Shown: piece by piece, positions 1-11,700 of the stretch
Numbering within the stretch: position 1 is the stretch's first letter
Layout: each line of letters begins with the position of its first letter
Assembly: GCF_963678635.1 (NCBI RefSeq)
Contig: NC_087066.1
Location: forward strand, 51,784,312 to 51,848,311
Length of the DNA: 64,000 bases
Reading direction: 5' to 3'
Source: Symsagittifera roscoffensis
Taxonomy: Eukaryota > Xenacoelomorpha > Acoela > Convolutidae
Notes under the pieces: model-generated
What the model was told of the DNA's origin: nothing
The model's input: only the letters and a program-made list of their open reading frames with translations
The model's database searches: none
Made by a program: the position numbers and the translations under genes

Positions 1-2150
1 ATTATGAGAAGCTGAGAAAGAGTGGGTTTGACGAACAAAAGACACGTAAAAAGCTTCAAATCAACTAACAATTACTTGTAAGAGACTTGGCAGAAAAACG
101 GAATAACAGTGTTCAAAGACTTTTTGAAGTGGTACAACAACAAGGATGTAGTCTCAGCTCTGGAGGCAAGGCAAAAAATGATTCATTTTATCATAGCAAG
201 GGGATAGATATGTTGAAACTTGGATGCACACTTCCAAATCTAGCAAACGTACGTCTGCACAAATCTACTAATTACAAGTTTCATCCCTTTTGCGAAAGTG
301 ATAAAGATTTGTGTGAAAAAATTAGAGAGGACATGACTGGTGGACCTTTCATTTATTTCACTCGAAAAGCTGTAGTTGATGAAATTTACATCAGAAATGT
401 TTGTAAATCAATCATTGGAATTGATGCAAGCCAGCTTTACCCTTTCTCAATGTGTCAAGATATGCCAACAGGACTGTACACGAGATGGGAGTTTGACACC
501 GATATGCAGAAATTCAAGGCTAGACATAATCGAACTCGCAACTTTGAGAATATGATCATGTCTTACTATAAAGAATCAAGGCCAGAATATAAAATTGAGA
601 GCTTTTTTTACATCTGGTAAACAGAAAAAAAATCGACTGTTTTAATGTTGATGGTTACTGCGATCACTGTTAAAAAGTATTCGAAGCAATGGGATGCTAC
701 TACCACTTCTGTTCCTGTTAAGAAGCTTGTCCTTCCTTAACAGAACAGGATATTGAGCGAGGAAACAAGAAGAGATGAATGATATGCGACGACGAGAATA
801 CATTAATGAGAAAGGATACAAAGTGGAAGAAATGTGGGAGTGTGACTGGTGGGAAAGTTTCAAAACCAATGACAAGATCAAAAATCACGTAAGAACCCAC
901 TTTTCCTATAAAAGACTTCTTTCTGCAGACTTTTTCTAGCAAAAATAAAAGATGGATCCCTTTGGCTACGTTCAGTGCGATTTAGTTGTTCCAGATGAAC
1001 TAAATTCAAAATTTGCGAATTTTCCTCCAATTTTCAAAAATAATGAGCTTGGAAGAGATGATATTGGAGATTACATGAAGAATTATGCGATCGAGAACGA
1101 AATGTTAAAACAGCCTCAGAGAATGCTGATATCTAGTTTCAAGCTAGAAAATGGAACAGTTATAACTGCTCTGTTCAACTTTTATTTGGAACTTGGCTTG
1201 CAGTGCACCAAAATTTACCGATTTGTTCAATATTCTCCTCGGAAATGTTTCAAATAATTTCGTGTAATCAGTGGTTGATGCCAGAAGAGAAGGAGATGAA
1301 AACCCTCTATCAGGAGTTGTAGCAGAAACAATGAAACTTTTGGGTAATTCCTCGTATCCTGGATATCAGATCATGGATAGATCGACACATACAATCACAA
1401 AATATCTGAACAATGAAAACAATCATAAACCAATCAATGAACCATTGTTCAAAAATTGAATTCAGTTGAAACAGATTTATATGAGGTCGAATTGTTGAAA
1501 TCCACCATTGAACATAGAGAACCCATCATTGTTGGATTTTTCATACTGCAGTTTGCAAAACTCAGAATGTTGGAGCTCTACTATAACTTCTTCGACAACT
1601 TCTGCGATTAAAAAAAAATTGACGAGTTAGGGATGGACACAGACTCATTTCACTTGGCACTTGCTGAAGCGAATTTATACGACTGTATCCAACCAGATAA
1701 GAGAGCTGCTTGGGAAAAATGAGGAAAAATGACTGCAGAGACTCTTTCAAGGCGGATGCAAATTCAAATTTCTTCCCTCGAACGTGTTGCAGTACGCATG
1801 AAAAGTATGATAAACGGAAGCCGGGACTTTTTAAAGAAGAATTTAGATGTAAAGAAATGCTATGTTTTTCTAGCAAGACATATTGCTGCTATGACAACAA
1901 GTCAGATAAGTTCAAATTTAGCAGTAAAGGATAAAACGAGCGAGTTCTCGAAGATGCTGGAGACGGTCCTATGTCAAAAAACAGGAGAGTGCTCGATGAA
2001 GCAATCAACTTAACATCTACAAACAGAGGGTTCAGAACTATAAATCTTATGGTGGTCAGATATGAACAGACAAAGAAAAGACTAAGCTATTTTTATCCAA
2101 AAAGACAAGTACAAGATGATGGTATTCATACAAAACCATTGAACTTATAA
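1..2150 (+). pseudogene. Broken protein-primed family-B DNA polymerase (Polinton-like remnant)
   Basis: Conceptual translation gives fragments of an organellar/viral-type family-B DNA polymerase. The segment at 87-620 carries the motif-A-like string GIDASQLYPFSM near residue 112. The segment at 952-1257 contains a further conserved block, and 1271-1459 carries the motif-B-like GNSSYPGYQIMDRS. A motif-C-like MDTDSFHLALAE is visible near 1634-1670, and Cys-rich C-terminal pieces lie at 1710-2013. Fragments occupy all three frames with intervening stops, so the gene is dead. The reading frame enters from the left edge of the window. The class is used by Polinton/Maverick elements and linear plasmids, but no other Polinton gene (integrase, packaging ATPase, capsid) is visible here, so the host element is inferred. 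Confidence 0.65.
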
Positions 2151-3329
2151 GAACTGATCTGGTGTAGTAAATTTATTCATGATGTCGTATTATATTGGTT
2201 TTTGATATTAAAATGTAAAATTTTGCATTAAACTTGTTATACAAGGCAGTGATCTATATACTTTTTTTGTAATTTTTTTTTTCTCTCAAAAAATTTGATT
2301 TTTTTCGAAGTCTCTGTAGGTTTCAGCATTGTTTCAATCAGATAAAAAGTAAGATTATTTAAAAAAATTAGGTCAAATAATAGCTAAACTTATCGTGTTT
2401 TGGATAATTTTGAAAAAAAATTTCAGTTTTTCTGGCAAAAAATCTAAGTTTTTGCACAAAAACTCTTACCATTGACTTACCATACACCAAAAAACTTAAA
2501 AAAATAACCCTAATTCTACAATCTACAAGTAATTAACAATTAATTGTTCCCAATTAGATAACGCGCGCCGAAACTTTTGCACAAAAAAAACAAAACATTT
2601 TCACACTAAAACCAAAAAAAAAACGTTTTTCTTACCATTATCTTGCCATCACACAAACCAGAAAACCTACCATTGGTATTCCCCATCTCAATACATTGTA
2701 GACTCTATACCCAATCTTAAAACTTAGCATGGCCGACCGGAAATCTATAACGTATCTTAATACATGGGGTCCGCCATGCTCCCCTCCCCCCTAATCAGCC
2801 TCAACATCTACTACTGGCGTTTTATGGAATCGAAAGGGACCGTTAGGTAATTCAAATTTCCAAAGCAGTTTATAATAAATGGCACTTTCGACAAAATTTG
2901 GGTAATTTTTCATCAAAAAAAAGCCAATAACAAGTTGCTCTAGAAATTCTAATAGTTTTAAGCATTATCATTTTTGTCTAAAATTCGAGTTCGAACGTTG
3001 AAGTTTTTTCAAAAAAAAAAAACAAGTAATATTTTTTCTCTGCGTTCATCAAAATTTCTCTAACTGTCTGTTAGTTATGTTTATTTCATCAAAACTTCAA
3101 ATTATTCACAAAAACTGGAGAAAACTGGAAGTTCGAGAAAACTAGATCATTAGGAAAAAAATATATACCGCTGGGGAATCTAAAATTTAAATTCCACTTT
3201 CGAAAATAGAAATCAATCATTTTGGCTCCCTTCCATCTTTCATAACCATTTTACCTACCTACTAACAAACCAATTTGAATTGAACAAAAAATACGTATAT
3301 ATCTATTTGCATTCATATGTGCGTTTATT

Positions 3330-3365
3330 GAAGTGCATTCATATGTGCAAGTATGAATGCACTTC
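3330..3365. repeat. Perfect 14-bp hairpin
   Basis: Arms at 3330-3343 (gaagtgcattcata) and 3352-3365 are exact reverse complements around an 8-base loop. A partial extra copy of the left-arm sequence lies just upstream near 3309-3320. It is probably a repeat remnant, and no function is shown. Confidence 0.75.
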
Positions 3366-3660
3366 TTTTGTTCTAAGAGCATTTCCTGTACAAAAAATGT
3401 GAAAAACTCGTGAATGCTCAAAACGTTTTTTTTACAAATGTTGATGAAAATCAAAACATTTAACATTTGACAAAATACTTCATAATTCAAAATTTTACCC
3501 GCTACTGACAAACAACCAGAAGCGGATTTGAGGGAGGGTTTGTCGAGACATACAAAAATTCGAGTCCTTTGTTGAGACATACAAAAGTTTGGTTCACCTA
3601 TTTTTTTCAATATTTTTCATTTTTTCGACCTATGTTTTTATGGCTGTGTTACATCGCAAG

Positions 3661-3780
3661 TGTGTAAAATAATACCAAAGCGGTGACCCTTTGGATGGCG
3701 AGAGGGTCAATTCACTGAGAGAATAGTTATTTGATTCTCTCGCCATCCAAAGGATCCCTTCTTTGGTAATATTTTACACA
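3661..3780. repeat. Fold-back (MITE-like) element
   Basis: The 44-base arms at 3661-3704 and 3737-3780 are inverted repeats of each other with only a few mismatches. Both include the block ccaaag and the block tttggatggcgagag. The spacer of about 32 bases has no coding capacity. Terminal target-site duplications are not obvious. Confidence 0.7.
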
Positions 3781-3989
3781 GATGCTAAGCGGAGAAAATG
3801 ATAAATGTTGAAAAAAACTAGACAAACTAAAATTTTTTATGTTTTGACAAAAAAAAAGTTACAGCCTAGCTAAAGCTGGATATACCTGTTTGGTGTTTTT
3901 TTTTTTGAATTTGTTATATTGATGCGGGATGAAATACGTAATTACGTATTACGTAGTGAGAAGTGCAAAAATTTTTTTTGAATATGGAA

Positions 3990-4310
3990 TTTACCCATGA
4001 AACATGATTCTCTTAAAAAAAATCAGGAGCTGCTTCTGCAGGATAAATTTCCGCAACCGCTTATTTTGATTGAAACTTTCATTTCAAATCCCACATAATC
4101 CACTTTTCGAATCAGGATTAAGAAAGTTCGAATTTTCTAAAAATGGGCGGAATTCAAAATTTTGACTTTCTGAATTCCATAAAGGTTTCTGCTAGAAGCA
4201 GGTCGTGGCCAGTAAAGTAGAGGAGATTCACAAAATCGGCTTTCACGATTGAACTCTTAATCTGAGAATTGGCACGGTAATTTTGGAGTACAGTTCAAAA
4301 AGTTTCGAAA
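3990..4310. repeat. Dispersed repeat family, copy 1
   Basis: This region aligns by eye with 18880-19260. Shared landmarks in the same order are a gactttc-gaattccataa block, aggtcgtggcc, a ttctcgattgaac-like block and gagaattggcagggta. The copies are diverged. No open frame or terminal structure identifies the family. Confidence 0.55.
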
Positions 4311-5327
4311 AACAATCAACTTTGAAAACCTTCATTTGTTTGAAGGTCATAACTTTCTTCTAAATAGTTTAAACAGAGCAATTTATCAAGCTAAGCTTCC
4401 AAAAACCTGTTGTATCGACTAAACCTATAACATCAGATTTGGCAGGATAGTTATCGAGAAAACAAAAAAAAACGCGATCAGGAAATCAAAAAAATGACAT
4501 TTCCGAGTAGCATGGCTTTTAATTGAAAGAAATGAGCATAGCGGCCGATGCTGAAGAGACTCAACAAATTTGTTATTCCGATTGAACCCAAAAAACCAGG
4601 TTTGGCAGGGTAGGTCTCGAGCAAAGTCAAAAAATTTTGAGCTTTCCAAGGGCCCTAAATTTTTGCCTAAAACAATTGGATATAGTCGAGTTGCAAAGGA
4701 GCTTCATTTAACCCTTTCTTCGGATGGAATCCAAAATTCCAGAAATGGGAGGTTATTTTTAGATAAAATTGAAAACAATTAGAAAAACAAGGCTAAAAAA
4801 TTCAATAAACTGTTTTCCGAGGACGATAGATTCCTGTGTAGACTTTTTCGAATGGTGTAGACAAACGAGTAAAGCAAAATTAGACCGAGGAGTATGCAGG
4901 CACTCAATACTTTTGGCGGTATTTCTATTGATACCACTTTTTGAAAATCGATTGATGAAGAGCGCGCACCGGATCACATTTTTTTGGCAAAAGTTTCCAA
5001 AAATGCTGAAAACAGCTTTTTGAACAAGGATCTTTTTGAAAAAGTGACTACCGCGCAAAATTTTTGTTCAACATAGGGTCTTTATAGTGTTTTGGGAGTG
5101 CTCGGAAAATCAATTTTACAAAAAAAAACAATTGAAAATCCGCAACCCTCTCCCTCGAGAAAATCCTGGATCCGCCCCTGCTAACAACTTTTTATTACCC
5201 GGTACATTAATTTCTCTGAATAATGCAATAGATTGCACTTTGTCAGTATAAAAACTATGGTTACTTATTTTGCCCCAGCGAGCGATTTGTTTCTAGTTCG
5301 GATTATATGCTAGCTAGCATCAACTGC

Positions 5328-5333
5328 TTTATT
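5328..5333 (-). promoter_or_regulatory. Candidate CDK9 polyadenylation signal
   Basis: On the minus strand this reads AATAAA, about 240 bases downstream of the CDK9 stop codon at 5576. Position and orientation fit a 3' UTR end. There is no transcript evidence. Confidence 0.45.
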
Positions 5334-5575
5334 TATGTACTTTCATTGTATCAAACATTCTGTCCGTGAAATCTTTAACGGCCAAGTTACTCTATTCTGA
5401 ATCACAATTAATATCTCCGAATTGACCAAAAAACTAAGTCTGATTAGTCTGATAATGACCATTTTTGTTAGAAAACTAATTTAGCAACATATATTGGAAC
5501 GGTTCAAATCACAAATCTGAAAGCATAAAATTTAGAGCACCTAGTTCAAGTTTCTCTTTTTTTAAAGTTTCAACT

Positions 5576-5722
5576 CTAGTAGACTCTGTCAAAAACTCCT
5601 GCTGGCACGGGCGGTCCAGTTGGTTTGTGCGATCTCTGGCTCATCTCACTCAAGTGCTGCCTCCTCAAAGTTCCTTCGAAACAAGACTCTCTGTTCTTCA
5701 CAAGACTCAAAAGATTCTCTTC
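5576..5722 (-). CDS. CDK9: CDK9 last coding exon (C-terminal tail)
   Basis: It follows a CTGTTTAG acceptor, enters in phase 0 and encodes 48 residues. EENLLSLV aligns with the DLKGMLS region of human CDK9, and the end is GVFDRVY then TAG, like the FERVF/DRVW ends of animal CDK9. A 7.1-kb intron carrying a BEL/Pao element separates it from exon 6. Confidence 0.82.
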   Translation of the reverse strand, partial: EENLLSLVKNRESCFEGTLRRQHLSEMSQRSHKPTGPPVPAGVFDRVY

Positions 5723-8700
5723 CTAAACAGCGATTGAATCAGCCTTTTAACCGAGTTCTATAGTTTATATACTAATGTCTAAGTGTTCAACATATCCTTT
5801 TTGGTCAACGAATCCAAGCACGAATGTAAATAATTTACCTGAAACTGCTCTTCTTGACGTCTGAATTCAACTTTCCAATCATTTCAGCACTTAGAAGAGA
5901 CTTAACTCAGCACTGACAAAAGACTTATCTCCTTCAGCCTCAAGACATTATTTTTGTTATTTAATTAAGTGCCTGAAGGTCTTTAGGTCATTAATTTTGA
6001 AAACTTACAAAAAAGAATTTTAGAGTTTTTGGAGAGCGCGTTAATCACTTTGGTTGTCAATTCCACGAATTGGTTTTAGTACTTAACTAATTTCTACCGC
6101 AAATTTTTCCAACAAAGCTTGAAACAATCAAACACTACACAAAATCAAGTCCGTGGCTTTCCGAATGATGCAAAACTTCAAATATGGTAACTTACAGCTA
6201 CAAAACTCAATTTCAATTTTTTCAAGGTAAACGTTATCTTCAATACTTCTCTAATTTCTAACTTATATTCTTAGACTTAAACTTTTTTATTCCCCCTCTC
6301 TCTTTTGTTCATCTAATATACTAATTAAATAAATCTGAACCAATTTTAAAGCCTGTTTTCGCGCCCTAAAATTTTATACTGGCGCCCTAAAATTTGTTAT
6401 AGTTGGTACCACATAAGTTATTTTTTGGTGTTATTTTACTAATACAAAATTGTTTACCATATTTATAAACATTGTACGCATAAAAAGGATCAGATGACCC
6501 ATCTAATACAACGCCTTACCCGCATATACTCTATTATACTAATTAGAATTACTACGGTTTACCATCAAATACATCTTTACCCTCGTAATTAGCGGAAATA
6601 GAGAACCTAACAGTTTTAAATAACAAGTTTAAAAAACTCAAAGAGTGCAATTTTGAATTAAAAGATATTTTGCTGTTCACTTATTGAAGAAACGCTTACA
6701 TTGACCACTATTTTTTTCTGAACATACTTTGTTCTTTTTTTAAAGGAAAAAAACCGCTGAATTGTGAATTTTTTTGTATGCCCCGCAATATGCTTACACA
6801 GTTCAATCAGTGAATTGCGTCAACTTTCACTCACAAATATGTTATTCCTCTAACATTTTTCAATTAAAGCAAATCAAAATGAGAGATTTTATACAAAAAC
6901 TGATATTCATTTTCATTACCGGTGCTTCGAAAACCTTAATTTCATCCCCACTCGTTCAGTTAACTAACCCGCTGATTTTTCCGCCTTCACTGTTGGTCTG
7001 TTACACTTTTTGAATATATATTTTTTCATTGTTCCTTCCTTCACAACTCCATTCGTTGTTCCCTCTAGTCTTTCTGGTTTATTTGATTCCTTCCTTCAAG
7101 TCTTTCTTGAATCTTCAATTCCTTACTTTGAGTATTTCCTGACTCTTTGATTCTTTCCTTCGAGTCTTTTTTGACTCGTCGCTTCCTTCCTTCGAGTCTT
7201 ACCGGACTCTTCCTTCCTTCGAGTCACCCTTGATTGTTTGCTTCAATTCGCTCGAGTATTACTTTACTCTTCATATCTCGAGATTTACCTAGCTCGTCGC
7301 TTGCTTCGAGCCTCTCTGCGTTCTTGGCGTTTCCAAGCTTTATCTAGCTCAAGATTTTGTGTCGAGCCTCTCTGGGTTCTTGGTGTTTCCGAGCTTCATC
7401 TAGCTCCTCCTTTGCTTCGAGCCTGGGTTCTTAGCATTTCCGAGCCTCATCTTGCTCATTCTTCTCTTCGAGCCTCTCTGGGTTCTTAGCGTTTCCGAGC
7501 TTCATTTTGCTCAATCTTTACCCTGAAATTCGAGCCTCTCAGGGTTCCTGGCTGCTCCCAAGCTCGTTCTAGCTCATCACTTTCCTTCGAGCCTCTCTGG
7601 GTTCTTGGCTTTTCCCGAGCTTGTCTTGCTCATCGCTTTCCTTCAAGTATCTAGGTTCTTAGTTTTTCTCGAGCTTTATCTTAGCTCATTGCTTTGCTTC
7701 GAGCCTCTCGGGGTTCTTAGTGTTTCCGAGCTTCATCTAGCTCATTCTTTGCCTCGAGCCTCTCTAAATTCTTGAATTCCCTGAGCTTGATCTAGCTCAT
7801 CGCTATGCTTCGAGCCTCTCTGTGATCCTGGCTTTTCTCGAGCTTTATCATAGCTCAATGCTTTGCTTCGAGTCTCTCTTGGTTCTGTGCGTTTCCCGAG
7901 CTTTATCTAGCTCCTCGCTTTGCTTCGAGCCCTCGGGTTCAAAGTATTCTCCCAAGTGTTATCAAGCTCATCGCTGCATTTCACTTAGATTTTGTACTTA
8001 AATGGTTACTTTCTGGTGATTTCAATTTACCAAGAACATACAGACAACCTCTTAACCTTTGTTAATCTTAGGTAAGCATCGTTCTCGGAGGATAGGTATA
8101 AGTGGTAGGGTACGGTTAAAATTATAACATTTGGTACAAATCACCTGCTCTGTAGGTTGGTCGGTAAAGGTGATTGAAAAAATTGTCACTCGGAATTGGG
8201 TATAACTTCAAGTTGGTAGGTGTTGGTCACTTCACATCGTTTTAAAATGCCTCCAGCGAACAAAATTACTCCCTTCAATTCATCGGATGAAACATTGCAG
8301 CACGATGAAGTAACTCGATACATTCAATGGAACGAGACTAGAAAACTGTTTCACCTCCGCCGTCACTATGAAATAGAGATCAAAATTTAATGCAAATGCT
8401 TGATAATAGTCTTGATGACGATGAAGATGACATCGAACTTGTCGATGAAACTTTCAACGGCCGGTTGCAGTTTCAAAAGCAACTCAACTTGACAAACTGC
8501 GCGAAAATATGCTTCAAATTGGCTCAGAACAAGACTTCAAAAATCACTTCTTGGACTGTGAAAATGAAACAAGACATCCGATTGTTCTCTATGAAGGTGA
8601 AAAAAATCTTCAAGAAAAAACGAGAATTACAACAAACTGCTGTTTCACTACTTCTCAATAGCAACTCTCAACAACTATGAGCTACACACATAGCTCCTCA

Positions 8701-11700
8701 AGTTTCAACTTAAAATCCTTATGCTGCCTCTAGGGACACCTCGAACACTGCATCAGCATCGAACAATCTTGTCAATAACGAGATTGTTTCAATGATTAAC
8801 AAGGTTCAACTAAGTGAACAAGCGGCATCTCCCGCTAACAGTAACTTCGCGCCGACTCAGTGTCAAAACTGAGAACTACATTTTTTGAACGGAAATCCAA
8901 ACGACTGGTTGCACTGGTATGGTATTTTTGAATCTACAATTCATAAATCAAGCATGTCACCTACTAAAAAAAATGATTCGTCTGCAATCACTGGTAACTG
9001 GCGATGCCAAATCCTTCATAGCTGGATATGTCGTAAGCGGAGACACAAATGAACTTGCTTCTAAATGTCTGCGAAAAAAAATGACAATTGCAATGTAATT
9101 GTGAATTCGTTTAGCAAAGGCTTTCAAATTTCAGACCTCCTAATTTGACTCAACCAGAGTAATACACACAATTTTCTGACTTTCCACTCACTTAAGTAGA
9201 CACAATCGAGCAACACGGTTTCGTTAATGACCTTTGTTCAACAACGAGGTTGAACACCGCGTTGGAAAAACTGCCAAATCCTGTCAGATTAGAATGGAAT
9301 CGAAATAGGATTGATGAAGATTACAATTCGCCTTCTTTGAGAGATTTAGCTCAATGGTTTCAACGTTAGTCACAAGCGTGTCGCGATATGCCTACATCTG
9401 GTTTCCGTAAACACACCAATCAATCTTCGAGTTTTTCGGGCTACTTCAGAAACGCCAACAACTCCAGCTTTGGTGGTTTTACTGGAAACATCAGACAAAA
9501 TCATAAACAACGAAACAATCATCAGGGAGAGGATTATAAGTTTAACTCTTCAACAGGCACTCAAGTTTAACTTCAATAGGCACTCAAGTTCTCTGAAATC
9601 CCACCCAATTGGAGACACTTGCAGGCCTCTCTACAAATGTGGGCACTTCAAAGCCTTAGATTCTAAGCAACGGAAAAAGTATGCACGAAAATGCATTTGT
9701 TTCATCTGTTTAGGAAACCACAATTTTTTTGACTGCAACTCGAAACTGCTTTGTCGAACCAAAAATTATGACTAAAAGCGCCATGTTTATGCAATTTTTG
9801 TTGAGGCCTAAAGACAAGCCCTATCTTCGGTACCTTTGAAAGGAAAACAGCCAAATTGAGGTTCAAGAAAACACCAGACATATATTTGGCGCAAAAGACT
9901 CACCCTGTGTAGCTTGTTATGCTGTTCGCAAGTGTGCGACAGACAATCGACGAGATTTTTCGCTTGCTTCCGAAATTAATAAACGGAACATATACATGCA
10001 CGACTTATACGTTACCTCAGCCACTGTAGACAAAGCTTTTGAACAGATGAAGCAAGTGACTCAATTTAATGTATATGTCTATTTAATTTGAGTAAGTGGA
10101 CTTCCAACAGCAGAGCTTTCCTGTATTCCATTGATCCAAACCTCAGTTACATGGAATGATCGTAATGATCGTAAACCTCAGTTACAAAGAGTTCTTGGTG
10201 CTAACTGGGATAGCAAAAAAGATTGTTTCTTCATCGACAACAAAAATTAGTCAAAATTCTTCATATAGGAGTCGCTACTCAACGAGAACTGCTGCAGTAC
10301 ACCGCATCACTGTTTGGCCCTTTCTCTAGAGTAGCCTCAATGGCAGTTCGCATTCGAAAAGTTCTACAATCGGTGTGGTCTCCGGGTGTTAAATGGGACA
10401 CTCCTTTAAACGTCAACAAACTTCCGGTTATCAAAATTTGGCTCGATGAAATTGAAAGTTTTGAAATTATTTCGCTGCTGAGGAACTTCGATCAGGAAAA
10501 CCACTCTTCAATTCAGCCTAACACATTTTGTGACGTATCAGAGTTTGATCTTGCAGCAGTTTTTTACCTTCGAATCGCTTATAACGGTTTGAATACGCTC
10601 AAATTTGTCATCGGAAAGGCACGGTTCAATCCGATGAAACCCATTACGATTACCAACATCGAATTGCAAGTCACAGTGTAGGCTGTGCAACTTTCGATAA
10701 AGTTTTATTCTGGTCGGATAGCACAACTGTTTAGTATTGGCTGCTAACACCAGAAAGACGACACAAAATTTTTGAGGCTAATCGACGACTAAAAATATTG
10801 GACGCATCGAAACCCGAGCAATAGTATTACGTTTCCACCTTGGTAAACCCTGCTGACGATGGTAACAGAGGTTATACTACCGCTGAAACGTCTTCATACT
10901 CGCGCTGGTTAGAAGGAGCTGATTTTTTAAAGAAAATTTCAGCAACTGGCCTTCACAGGAAAAGATAAGTTTGGAAAATACCTCCGTTTTGCGGCCAACA
11001 TTGGTTCTTAGTTCGAACCCATTTTTGATACTCGACGCTTCAGCAACTGGAAAAGACTACAGACAACTGCCTACTGTTTTTTGTTCATTCGAACTTTAGC
11101 CCATTTTCTGGATGAATTTGGTATAATACGCTCGAGAGGACGGCTAACCCGATCACCATTGCTAATATCTGCTATATCTCCAACCAGTCTTGCTGACTCA
11201 ATCACTCGACTGCTATTACAAAACATACACGTTCTTAATTCTCATTGCGGAAATAAACAATCAATGGCCATAGCAAACGAACACTTCTGGATTCTGCGAT
11301 GCCACTTGATGCTTAAAAGTATCATCCACAGCTACATACCGTGCAAAAGAATGCAACAAATTGATTATGCTGAAACGCCAGATATTCCAATTGAAAGGCT
11401 GCCATCTACAAATCACTTCACAACTACTCGATCAGATTACGCCGGTCCCTTTTCCATTGTTCTACAAGGTAAACAGTACCCCGCGTACGTTCTTCTTTAC
11501 AACTGACTTGTCATTAGAGCTGTTCACAATTTTTATTCAGCCTCTCAAATGACAGCACTTAACTCTCAATCAGACGCTTTATTACCCGCCGAGGAAAAAT
11601 CATTGATAATGGTTTCTGATTCTGGAAAAGCTTCGTCGGTTCTAATACTGAGCTGAAGAAATGCCTTGAAAGCTTACAGAAGAACAAAGAGTGTTTTGAT

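Larger units (their letters stand above)
2151..5310. other. AT-rich non-coding DNA with dispersed repeats
   Basis: No coding gene is supported here. Short frames at 3251-3610 (minus) and 4425-5058 (both strands) lack recognisable domains and overlap each other on opposite strands. The stretch holds a small hairpin (3330-3365), a fold-back element (3661-3780), a dispersed repeat shared with the CDK9 first intron (3990-4310), and a segment near 3115-3200 resembling the repeat unit of CDK9 intron 13056-15122. Confidence 0.6.

Noticed and set aside
4425-5058. Overlapping small frames on both strands
   Set aside because: No domains; mutually overlapping and AT-rich, consistent with chance.
7238-7489. 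Open frame with regular Leu/Ser/Arg repeats
   Set aside because: Lies wholly inside the minisatellite; open only because of the repeat unit.
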